The notes beneath the pieces were generated by a model. That model was not told where the DNA came from. It made no database searches and was given only the letters and a program-made list of their open reading frames with translations. This document shows positions 1 to 6,099 of a DNA stretch of 10,938 bases, piece by piece (the first letter of the stretch is position 1; each line of letters starts with the position of its first letter). Source of the DNA: Ignavibacteria bacterium UBA6688 (GTDB lineage: Bacteria > Bacteroidota > Ignavibacteria > UBA10030); NCBI GenBank assembly GCA_002454845.1, contig DKJQ01000311.1, positions 1 to 10,938 of the forward strand, in the 5' to 3' direction. Made by a program: the position numbers and the translations under genes.

Positions 1-75
1 ACGGCAGGAAGAATGCGTAGCATTTTTCTCTTTGGACCCAAGCCTCGATTTACCCTGTGGCGTAAACCTTGAACC

Positions 76-99
76 TGAAACTTCAGACTTGAAACTTCA
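76..99. repeat. Short direct repeat with palindromic arms upstream of first gene
   Basis: The 10-mer TGAAACTTCA occurs exactly at 76-85 and again at 90-99, a 14-nt period. Each copy is itself a near-palindrome (TGAA, 2-nt centre, TTCA), and the first extends to CTGAA/TTCAG at 75-86. It lies 19 nt before the start codon of the lipoprotein gene. It could be a binding site for a dimeric regulator or a low-complexity repeat; nothing in the sequence decides. The rest of 1-117 shows no gene and no clear promoter. Confidence 0.4.
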
Positions 100-117
100 T
101 CTTCGGAACTTTCTATC

Positions 118-1320
118 ATGAAACTTCTCAGACCATTTGCTCTTATCCCGATCGTGCTCCTTTCCGCCATGCTGATCGGCTGCGAAAACGAAGAAACGGG
201 GAGCCTGTACGACCCGAATTATACCAGCCCGCGCCCTGATCCGACGATCACGAGCATCGCTCCCTCCGGCGGTGCGTATGCAGCCGTCGATACTCTTGTG
301 ATCACCGGGACAAACTTCTCGGCGACCCTTGAGGAGAATACGGTATACTTTGGAGGCAGCCCTGCTTCGCTGTTGAGCGCGAGCACGACCCAATTAAGGC
401 TTCTGTCGCCGCTCACCACCGGGAGCGGCATCGAGATCAAGGCCGGGGTCTCGGGGGCCAGCTTATTCAGCAACGCCGTGAAGTATGATCTGACCGCTGC
501 GGTCGTCGCGTATGGGAACCTCGGACCAACAGAAACGGCCGGACCCATGACACGTGATGCAAGCGGAAATCTCATCGTCTCCATCAAACCGGAGGGGGCC
601 AATGCCAGAATATTTAAGTTTACCGCGGAGGGAGTGAGGTCAGAGTATGCTCCCGAAACGGGAGGAACCCCTCAATGGAACTCTTTGAGGTTCGGACCTG
701 GGGGCTATTTATATGCAACGAGGGGCGTTCGCGCCGTTTACCGATTCGCGCCCGGCGGGGGATCCGCTGCCGCGCTCTGGGTTGCGTTCCCCATTGGTGT
801 ATTTGCAACGGACATCGATTTTGACCAGAACAATCAACTCTGGGTGGGAGGAAACAACTCGAACCTGTACCTCATCAGGCCGGATGCGACGACCAAGGCA
901 TTCCCGTTCTCTGGAAATGTCCGGGCCGTTCGGGTATTTGACGGATACCTTTATTTTGCTGCGACCACTTCATCGGGCGATCAGATCTGGCGTGCATCGA
1001 TCAGTGGGGATAACCTTGGGACGCCCGAGATCTATTTCGATTTTTCTGCCGCTTTCAGCGGACAAGGGCTTCCCATGACCTCCATGACTTTGTCCTCGGA
1101 TGGTTTTTTGTACATCGGAACAACTGCACCGGTGTATTTGGTCGTTGTACCTCCCTCCAAAGCCTACGGCTCGCCGTATAAAGCCTACGCAACCCTGTTT
1201 GGAACGGGTACCCTCGGACTAACGGGCGGAAGTGGTAACGCGCTGTACGCTTCAGGGTTATCGGGTGCACTTCTCAAGATCCTGTGGGGTAAGACCAGCG
1301 CTCCTTATTATGGCCAATAA
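118..1320 (+). CDS. Exported lipoprotein with IPT/TIG domain and propeller-like repeats
   Basis: A 400-residue protein. It has a lipoprotein signal: a basic-hydrophobic N-terminus followed by lipobox L-I-G-C with the lipidated Cys at residue 22. The residues just after Cys are acidic (E-N-E-E), resembling the surface-export signal described for some Bacteroidota lipoproteins. Residues about 43-124 match an IPT/TIG (immunoglobulin-like) fold: I-x-S-I-x-P-S-x-G opening, then V-I-T-G-T-N-F, and F-G-G. Residues about 125-390 contain recurring blocks such as D-x-x-G-N-L, F-G-P-G-G-Y-L-Y, D-Q-N-N-Q-L-W-V-G and S-S-D-G-F-L-Y-I-G, typical of NHL/SMP-30-like beta-propellers. No catalytic motif or T9SS tail is visible. 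The ATG at 118 is favoured because the lipoprotein signal follows directly; there is only a weak GGAA before it, common in this phylum. It lies 101 nt upstream of another propeller-like secreted protein, probably co-transcribed. The exact function is unknown; a surface binding or structural role is inferred. Confidence 0.85.
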   Translation: MKLLRPFALIPIVLLSAMLIGCENEETGSLYDPNYTSPRPDPTITSIAPSGGAYAAVDTLVITGTNFSATLEENTVYFGGSPASLLSASTTQLRLLSPLTTGSGIEIKAGVSGASLFSNAVKYDLTAAVVAYGNLGPTETAGPMTRDASGNLIVSIKPEGANARIFKFTAEGVRSEYAPETGGTPQWNSLRFGPGGYLYATRGVRAVYRFAPGGGSAAALWVAFPIGVFATDIDFDQNNQLWVGGNNSNLYLIRPDATTKAFPFSGNVRAVRVFDGYLYFAATTSSGDQIWRASISGDNLGTPEIYFDFSAAFSGQGLPMTSMTLSSDGFLYIGTTAPVYLVVVPPSKAYGSPYKAYATLFGTGTLGLTGGSGNALYASGLSGALLKILWGKTSAPYYGQ

Positions 1321-1409
1321 CAAACTTTCATACGCAGAGAATAGTTCTGAGACCACAGCTTCTGTTTTTCCATCTAATCCACCACTCACTATTACAATTC
1401 ATATTTAGC

Positions 1410-1415
1410 AAGGAG
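1410..1415 (+). promoter_or_regulatory. Ribosome binding site for the first T9SS protein
   Basis: AAGGAG, six nucleotides before the ATG at 1422. It is a strong Shine-Dalgarno match and fixes that start, which opens directly into a signal peptide. Confidence 0.75.
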
Positions 1416-1421
1416 ACAATC

Positions 1422-2783
1422 ATGAGAAGATTGTTCTTGATTTGCCTCGTGCTTCTGGCCGTTGCTGCTGTATCATTTGGCCAGAGCGCAGGATACGGGT
1501 ATGCCGGGCCATTTCCGGATACAACACTGTTCAAGCTGCCCCCCTTTGTGGTTAATAACGGGATCGGAGTAGACCCCGAAGGAAAGGTCTGGATAACCCC
1601 CTACCTGGCCGTCGCTGGAATGGATTCGTTCCTGGTCGACACGACCTATTTTCGTCTGGGTCAGATCTATGTATTCAATCCCAATGGGACGCAAGCGAGC
1701 TTTTCGCCGATCAGGATTCTGACGGGGCCCGACCAAAACAATGTCACCGTCACAGACACTGTTTTTAGAAGGTCCTCAACTGGTGGCAATATCAATCGAT
1801 CAAACGGTAATTTCGTCGGTGTCTGGGCGAACCTCGCGTACAAACCGGGAGGGTTGATCTGGGAAATCAATTACAAAACCGGACAGGGAGTCAGGAGAAT
1901 CCTGACGGATGTAACGAGCACGAATATAGCCTCCGTGGCTCTGAACCAGGATGGCGAATTCTATATCTGTTCAGTTCTGGGCGCATCACCCGGACAGATT
2001 CTGAACCCGGATGGTACGCTTGGAACGGCGTTTGCGAGCCTTGTTCCCGCCATCGGCCGCACGATCGCCGTTTCGCCAAATGGGAACGACGTCTATGTGC
2101 CGCGATTCACTGCTGCACCTCCGATGACATATGTCTATCATAGCGATAACGGCTCTCTCGGACCCTATACGTTGGCCGACAGCATCCTTTTGGGTGCCTC
2201 CGTTGAGTCGATCGCTTTTCACCCTGTTACAGGCCATGTTTGGTTGGTGGCTGATAGACGATCCTCGGAATTCAACGGGAAAGGCTGGTCACCCAACACC
2301 GCTTATGCGTATAACCCAACGACGAAGGCGGTCGTGGATAGCTTCACAGTACAAGCCTGGGATCCGGGAGCAACAGGACCTCTTCCGAGAGGTATCGCAT
2401 TCAGCCCGACAGGCGACACATTATACATTGCTCACTTTGATGTCCCTGCACTCCCGCAATTGGTCAGATACATCAAGGGACTCGGTGTGAGCGTAGAACG
2501 TGATAACGACCTCGTTCCGAGCGGCTACAAGCTGTCCCAGAACTTCCCGAACCCCTTCAACCCGTCGACCCGGATTCAGTTTGAACTCGCTTCGAGTGGC
2601 ATGACAACCTTGAAGGTGTACGACCTGATGGGACGCGAAGTATCGACCCTCGTCGATAAGATGATGGAAGCGGGATCGTATACCGCGACGTTCGATGCGG
2701 CTCGTCTCCCCTCCGGAACCTACGTCTATGTCCTGACCTCCGGTGCACAACGGTTGTCCGGCAAGATGATGCTCCTCAAATAA
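1422..2783 (+). CDS. Secreted propeller-like protein with T9SS type A sorting domain
   Basis: A 453-residue protein. Residues 1-20 are a Sec signal peptide (two Arg, hydrophobic core, likely cleavage after S-F-G before Gln21). Residues about 40-350 carry repeated blade-like blocks, for example G-I-G-V-D-P-E-G-K-V-W-I-T, V-A-L-N-Q-D-G-E-F-Y-I, I-A-V-S-P-N-G-N-D-V-Y-V, I-A-F-H-P-V-T-G-H-V-W-L and I-A-F-S-P-T-G-D-T-L-Y-I-A, the pattern of YVTN/NHL-type seven-bladed propellers. Residues 366-453 form a T9SS type A C-terminal domain: Y-K-L-S-Q-N-F-P-N-P-F-N-P at 369-381, V-Y-D-L-M-G-R-E-V at 399-407, and a terminal K-M-M-L-L-K. In this family the tail directs transport through the outer membrane by T9SS and is usually removed or exchanged for an anchor. 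No catalytic residues can be named. The preceding lipoprotein has a similar repeat style, so the two may act together at the surface. A strong terminator follows at 2848-2882. Confidence 0.88.
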   Translation: MRRLFLICLVLLAVAAVSFGQSAGYGYAGPFPDTTLFKLPPFVVNNGIGVDPEGKVWITPYLAVAGMDSFLVDTTYFRLGQIYVFNPNGTQASFSPIRILTGPDQNNVTVTDTVFRRSSTGGNINRSNGNFVGVWANLAYKPGGLIWEINYKTGQGVRRILTDVTSTNIASVALNQDGEFYICSVLGASPGQILNPDGTLGTAFASLVPAIGRTIAVSPNGNDVYVPRFTAAPPMTYVYHSDNGSLGPYTLADSILLGASVESIAFHPVTGHVWLVADRRSSEFNGKGWSPNTAYAYNPTTKAVVDSFTVQAWDPGATGPLPRGIAFSPTGDTLYIAHFDVPALPQLVRYIKGLGVSVERDNDLVPSGYKLSQNFPNPFNPSTRIQFELASSGMTTLKVYDLMGREVSTLVDKMMEAGSYTATFDAARLPSGTYVYVLTSGAQRLSGKMMLLK

Positions 2784-2804
2784 TTCTTGTAGAACGAGGA
2801 GTCA

Positions 2805-2825
2805 TCCCGCTGTTTTCTGGCGGGA
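2805..2825. repeat. Palindromic intergenic element (REP-like)
   Basis: Inverted repeat TCCCGC (2805-2810) and GCGGGA (2820-2825) around a 9-nt loop, set in a GTCATCCCGC...GCGGGAATGC context. Dispersed intergenic palindromes of the same GTCAT-x-CCCGC/GCGGGAAT style occur in many bacterial genomes. Only one copy is in this window, so its repetitive nature is an inference. It has no T-tract, so it is not itself a terminator, though it may stabilise the 3' end of the upstream mRNA. Confidence 0.4.
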
Positions 2826-2847
2826 ATGCTGTTATTGTCCCGATCCG

Positions 2848-2882
2848 AAAGGGCATCCCCGAAGCCGAGGATGCCCTTTTTT
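2848..2882 (+). terminator. Intrinsic terminator after the propeller-like gene
   Basis: An 11-bp perfect stem (AAAGGGCATCC at 2848-2858 pairing with GGATGCCCTTT at 2869-2879) with a 10-nt loop, followed by a run of six T (2877-2882). This is a textbook Rho-independent terminator 65 nt after the stop codon at 2783. It separates the first two genes from the glycosidase gene. Because the stem starts with AAA, it could also work on the minus strand, but no minus-strand gene converges here. Confidence 0.85.
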
Positions 2883-2883
2883 G

Positions 2884-2893
2884 TTCGTACGAA
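2884..2893. repeat. 10-bp perfect palindrome after the terminator
   Basis: TTCGTACGAA is self-complementary. It sits just after the terminator T-tract and about 137 nt before the next start codon, in the region where the promoter of the glycosidase gene should lie. It could be an operator half-site pair or chance. Confidence 0.25.
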
Positions 2894-3015
2894 AAGCAAC
2901 GGGCTGAAGATTGCAAATCGGGCCCCGCACATGGGGAACATCTGTTGGCTAGAGACTCAGACGAAAACCAACTACCTGGTGGCAATACTTTTCGGCCGAG
3001 TTTCTAGTGAAGCGA

Positions 3016-3021
3016 GAGGAG
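3016..3021 (+). promoter_or_regulatory. Ribosome binding site deciding the start of the glycosidase gene
   Basis: GAGGAG, nine nucleotides before the ATG at 3031. The frame is also open from a GTG at 3007, but that start has no upstream purine-rich site and would put charged residues (K-R-E-E) ahead of the signal peptide. The ATG at 3031 is preferred. Confidence 0.65.
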
Positions 3022-3030
3022 CAGAGCGCC

Positions 3031-5481
3031 ATGAAACCAAGTCACACCAATTTTTTGACCTTCATCTTGCTCTTGATGGTGGTCCCGCCTCTTTCGTCTC
3101 AAGTGCTCTATGATACGGTCTCGATCCGGTCGGTCGGACCCGGCATGATGCATTACCACGTCATCGCTCCGGCGATACCGTGGAACATCGATGTGCTCCG
3201 GGTCGACCTCACCAATCCCCACATTCATCTTGAAACGGTCAAAGCGAATGACAGGCTCGCCGGGCACGAACAGGTGAGCCTTATGGCGGCGCGCAAAGGC
3301 GGACCCGGCCGTACGGTCGTTGGAGGCGTCAACGGGGATTTCTATGGCGGTACCGGCATCCCCACGAACATCCAGATTGCGCAGGGGGAGATTTTGTTGA
3401 AACCCGTGACTCGTCCGGCGATCGGATTCACCGCCGGTAACTCGCCTCTGATCGACATAGTGACCATGTCAGTCACCGCTCTTATCGGTGACACCGTCGC
3501 CACGGTGCACGGCGTCAATACATCCCGACAAACGAACCAGATGATCCTCTTCAACTCGTACACCGGGTCCTCGACGGGAACAAATTCGTTCGGCACCGAA
3601 GCATTGATCCGCCCCATCACACCATGGGTTGTCAACGACACCGTGGTCTGTATTGCAGAGTCTCTTCACGTCGGTGCAGGGAACATGACGATTCCCCGGG
3701 GATGGGCTGTCTTGTCAGCCCATGGAACCTCGGAGACTGCCCTCCTCTCCAGGATTCAGGCGGGCGACACGCTGCGACTTCTGCAAAACATTACTCCGGG
3801 ACTCCCGCGCCTCAAGGAAATGGTTGGTGGAAACCCCAAGCTTATTTCAGGCGGCGTCGATGTTTCCCCTGCGGCGCCCCGGGAACCACGAACGGCTGCA
3901 GGATTCTCAGCCGACAGCACTCTTCTCTATCTTGTGACGGTCGATGGGAGACAGGGAAATCTGAGCGTCGGCATGACGTTCACCGAACTCGCACAATTTA
4001 TGAGACAAATCGGGGTCCACGAAGGAATCAACCTGGACGGCGGTGGGTCGACGACCATGGTGATCCGGGACTCCATCATGAATTCCCCCTCGGATGGGGG
4101 CGAACGGGCAGTCTCGAACGGACTGCTTGTGATCTCCTCCGCCCCCGTCGGGTCCCTGCAGACCGTCTCGATCAGTCCAAAGAACGCCAGGATCTTCAGA
4201 GGCAGTTCCAGACAGTTTCACGCGTTCGCCGCAGACGAGTACGGCAATCCCGCTTCGATCAATCCGGGCCTCGCGCGTTTCTCGTGCAATGTCCACATCG
4301 GAACCATCGACTCTCTCACCGGTGTCTTCTCGGCGGCAGGCGCACCGGCAGAAGGGTACGTCCTCCTTCGCTACGGTTCTCATGCAGACTCTGCCCGCAT
4401 CGTGGTAAAGCAGGTCGGCACCTTGCACCTTTCTCCGAGAAGCATCGTGACAGACACCGCACGTTCGATCAACTTCACAGCGGAGTCGTTCGACATCGAC
4501 GACCTCCGGCAGGAAGTACCCCCGGACGCGTATCAATGGACCTCGAGCAATCCGGCGACCGGGATCGTCGGCACCACGGGGGTCTTCACCCCTTTGGCCT
4601 CCGGGACGACCAACGTCGTCGCTGCAATCGATGGTCTTTCTGACACGGCAACGGTTCGCGTCGAACTGGGCGAAGGATATAGAATCCTGGATTCCCTTCA
4701 GAGCCTCTCCGGATGGACTATCTCCGCAGCCCAGGTGGACTCCTTTTCCACAACCATCGTGGATTCCGTGTCTGCCATGGGAGGAGCTTCCCTAAAGATC
4801 GATTATCACTTTACGGGTTCTGCAAACATCATCAGCTACCTTTATCTCGACAGACGTATGCCTGTTTTTGGCGTCCCGGATTCCGTCATCATCAATGCGC
4901 GGACGGACAACCATGCGCACAGAATTTACTATGTGATCGAAGACGACGACGGGGAGGAATTTCGTCTTTACTCATCAAGATTGCTCAACAGGATCGGCAT
5001 CCTGGACACCATCAGGGCCCCCCTTTTCCCTCTTCAGGAGATCACCCCGGGCGCACGGTTCCATTATCCCATTGTAATCAAGCGAATCGAAGTCCAGTTG
5101 GTCTATAACCGCCAGCAGGGGGCCCCCTATCAGGGGACGCTGTTCTTGGACAACCTTCGGGTCAGTTATCCGCAGAAACTGATCACGACCGTCGAACCGG
5201 CGTCCCACTCTGTGCCGGATGATTTTCAGCTGTACCAGAATTATCCAAATCCCTTCAACCCGACGACAACCATCCGTTTTGCGGTTCCGGCGGAGGCCTA
5301 CGTCACTCTCCGTGTCTATGATATGCTCGGTCGTGAGATTGCTCACTTGGTGGACGAGAACCTTCCGGCAGGTATGCACACCGTCACCTTCGACGCGCAA
5401 GGTTTGTCCTCCGGTATCTACATCTCTGTAATAACTTCCGGCGGACGCCGGGTCGCAAACAAGATGATGCTTGTTAAATGA
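3031..5481 (+). CDS. T9SS-exported phosphodiester glycosidase (NAGPA-domain) multidomain protein
   Basis: An 816-residue protein from the preferred ATG. Residues 1-24 are a signal peptide ending L-S-S-Q. Residues about 90-370 match the phosphodiester glycosidase family (NAGPA, Pfam PF09992; named after the mammalian GlcNAc-1-phosphodiester uncovering enzyme): V-V-G-G-V-N-G-D-F-Y at 96-105, G-G-N-P-K-L-I-S-G-G at 266-275, T-V-D-G-R-Q at 303-308, and the hallmark N-L-D-G-G-G-S-T-T-M at 334-343, followed by G-E-R-A-V-S-N-G-L at 357-365. Residues about 372-459 and 463-546 are two Ig-like (bacterial Big-type) domains; the second has the W-T-S-S-N-P-A and G-V-F-T-P-L-A-S-G-T-T motifs. Residues about 547-714 resemble a galactose-binding or carbohydrate-binding beta-sandwich, ending L-F-L-D-N-L-R-V. 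Residues 728-816 are a T9SS sorting domain (N-Y-P-N-P-F-N-P at 737-744, terminal K-M-M-L-V-K). Likely role: a secreted or surface-anchored enzyme cleaving sugar-phosphodiester linkages; the substrate is unknown. It is apparently monocistronic, after a terminator and before a new promoter. Confidence 0.88.
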   Translation: MKPSHTNFLTFILLLMVVPPLSSQVLYDTVSIRSVGPGMMHYHVIAPAIPWNIDVLRVDLTNPHIHLETVKANDRLAGHEQVSLMAARKGGPGRTVVGGVNGDFYGGTGIPTNIQIAQGEILLKPVTRPAIGFTAGNSPLIDIVTMSVTALIGDTVATVHGVNTSRQTNQMILFNSYTGSSTGTNSFGTEALIRPITPWVVNDTVVCIAESLHVGAGNMTIPRGWAVLSAHGTSETALLSRIQAGDTLRLLQNITPGLPRLKEMVGGNPKLISGGVDVSPAAPREPRTAAGFSADSTLLYLVTVDGRQGNLSVGMTFTELAQFMRQIGVHEGINLDGGGSTTMVIRDSIMNSPSDGGERAVSNGLLVISSAPVGSLQTVSISPKNARIFRGSSRQFHAFAADEYGNPASINPGLARFSCNVHIGTIDSLTGVFSAAGAPAEGYVLLRYGSHADSARIVVKQVGTLHLSPRSIVTDTARSINFTAESFDIDDLRQEVPPDAYQWTSSNPATGIVGTTGVFTPLASGTTNVVAAIDGLSDTATVRVELGEGYRILDSLQSLSGWTISAAQVDSFSTTIVDSVSAMGGASLKIDYHFTGSANIISYLYLDRRMPVFGVPDSVIINARTDNHAHRIYYVIEDDDGEEFRLYSSRLLNRIGILDTIRAPLFPLQEITPGARFHYPIVIKRIEVQLVYNRQQGAPYQGTLFLDNLRVSYPQKLITTVEPASHSVPDDFQLYQNYPNPFNPTTTIRFAVPAEAYVTLRVYDMLGREIAHLVDENLPAGMHTVTFDAQGLSSGIYISVITSGGRRVANKMMLVK

Positions 5482-5667
5482 GGATCGGCAATCTGCAAGG
5501 AATACGCCCAGGTCCGAGGCGGGAGAGGCCATGGAAGGAAGTTCGCCTACCTCTGACCGGCTGCGGGCAACTGAAATTTCTCATGAACGATAACTGGCCG
5601 GACATTCTCAAAAAAGAGAGCGTCGTTCCTACGATGGATTATTTTTTCCCGCTCGCTGGATATTCTC

Positions 5668-5696
5668 TTGACAAATGCCGGAAGCTTGTCTATATT
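5668..5696 (+). promoter_or_regulatory. Sigma70-type promoter for the receptor-chitinase operon
   Basis: TTGACA at 5668-5673, a 17-nt spacer, and TATATT at 5691-5696. The -35 is a perfect match, the -10 has five of six bases of the classical consensus, and the spacing is ideal. The T-rich extension (TATATTTT) also approaches the Bacteroidota -7 element TAnnTTTG, with a TTG about 20 nt upstream. Predicted transcription start is near 5703, giving a leader of about 400 nt before the receptor ATG. It is the best promoter match seen in the window. Confidence 0.65.
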
Positions 5697-5896
5697 TTCG
5701 CCGTGAGAAGAAGAGCGGGCTGAGTGATGGGTACTCCATAGCTCTAAGCAAGTATGTAACGCACTTTCTTCATCGCTGAGGTCATACTGTGATTCACGTT
5801 CCGTGGTTGCCAGGCTGTGCCGGATTTGGGCGAGCATTGGTTCACTCCGTTTTACCAATTCTCCTCTTCGAGTATCCACAGCTCCTTCGGGTTCCG

Positions 5897-5909
5897 TTCA
5901 GAATCTGAA
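5897..5909. repeat. Inverted repeat in the receptor leader
   Basis: TTCAGA, one central A, TCTGAA: a 13-nt near-perfect dyad. It is compact enough to be an operator-like site or part of the RNA fold; no more can be said from one copy. Confidence 0.35.
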
Positions 5910-5920
5910 GATGCCGTACT

Positions 5921-5948
5921 CCGTTCACGGTATAGTTTCACGGAACGG
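5921..5948. repeat. Inverted repeat CCGTTC/GAACGG in the receptor leader
   Basis: Six-base arms at 5921-5926 and 5943-5948 around a 16-nt interval that itself contains CACGG twice (5926-5930 and 5940-5944). It may form a stem-loop in the leader RNA. Confidence 0.35.
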
Positions 5949-6056
5949 CCCGGCGAACTGGGACTCTCTCCGGTCGAAGCGCACACGGTACCATCCTCAC
6001 ACAACAGCCGCTCATGCTTGGTCAGGAAAGTATACTGATCCGCGTTTCCTTGGCGC

Positions 6057-6081
6057 AAAGGATTCGGTCAGAACCTTTTTT
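6057..6081 (+). terminator. Terminator-like hairpin just before the receptor start (possible attenuator)
   Basis: AAAGG (6057-6061) pairs with CCTTT (6074-6078); inside it, after one bulged A at 6062, TTC (6063-6065) pairs with GAA (6071-6073) around the loop GGTCA. The 3' arm runs into six T (6076-6081). The layout is that of an intrinsic terminator, although the stem is only 8 bp and AU-rich, so it would be weak. It ends 18 nt before the ATG at 6100, leaving no room for another promoter, so if active it would control read-through into the receptor operon. It may also be chance. Confidence 0.35.
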
Positions 6082-6099
6082 CAATTGACGGGGTATCCT

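Larger units (their letters stand above)
5703..6099 (+). promoter_or_regulatory. Long untranslated leader of the TonB-receptor operon
   Basis: The 618-nt gap between the glycosidase stop codon and the receptor start holds no recognisable gene; its downstream two-thirds would be the 5' leader if the promoter at 5668-5696 is used. It contains several possible stems: AGTATG (5751-5756) with CATACT (5783-5788); TTCAGA-A-TCTGAA (5897-5909); CCGTTC (5921-5926) with GAACGG (5943-5948); and a terminator-like hairpin at 6057-6081. I do not recognise conserved boxes of TPP, cobalamin or SAM riboswitches. The receptor frame stays open from a GTG at 5803, but the translated extension has no family resemblance and would bury the signal peptide, so the region is read as non-coding. 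Confidence 0.45.

Noticed and set aside
1355..1369. Tiny hairpin ACAG-CTT-CTGT followed by five T between the first two genes
   Set aside because: A 4-bp stem is too weak for an intrinsic terminator; the two genes are more likely co-transcribed.
2987..2994. TACTTTTC upstream of the glycosidase gene as a Bacteroidota-type -7 element
   Set aside because: No TTG at the proper distance upstream, and the match to TAnnTTTG is imperfect; the promoter of this gene remains unlocated.
3624..4643. 339-codon + strand frame within the glycosidase gene
   Set aside because: Out-of-frame overlap with the NAGPA-domain gene; the product is Arg/Gly-rich with no family resemblance.
5478..5723. 81-codon + strand frame overlapping the glycosidase stop codon (ATGA)
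   Set aside because: No ribosome binding site, arginine-rich composition of a shadow frame, no recognisable family, and it runs through the promoter at 5668-5696.
6031..6036. TATACT as an alternative -10 box for the receptor
   Set aside because: No acceptable -35 hexamer at 16-18 nt upstream; the site at 5668-5696 is far better.
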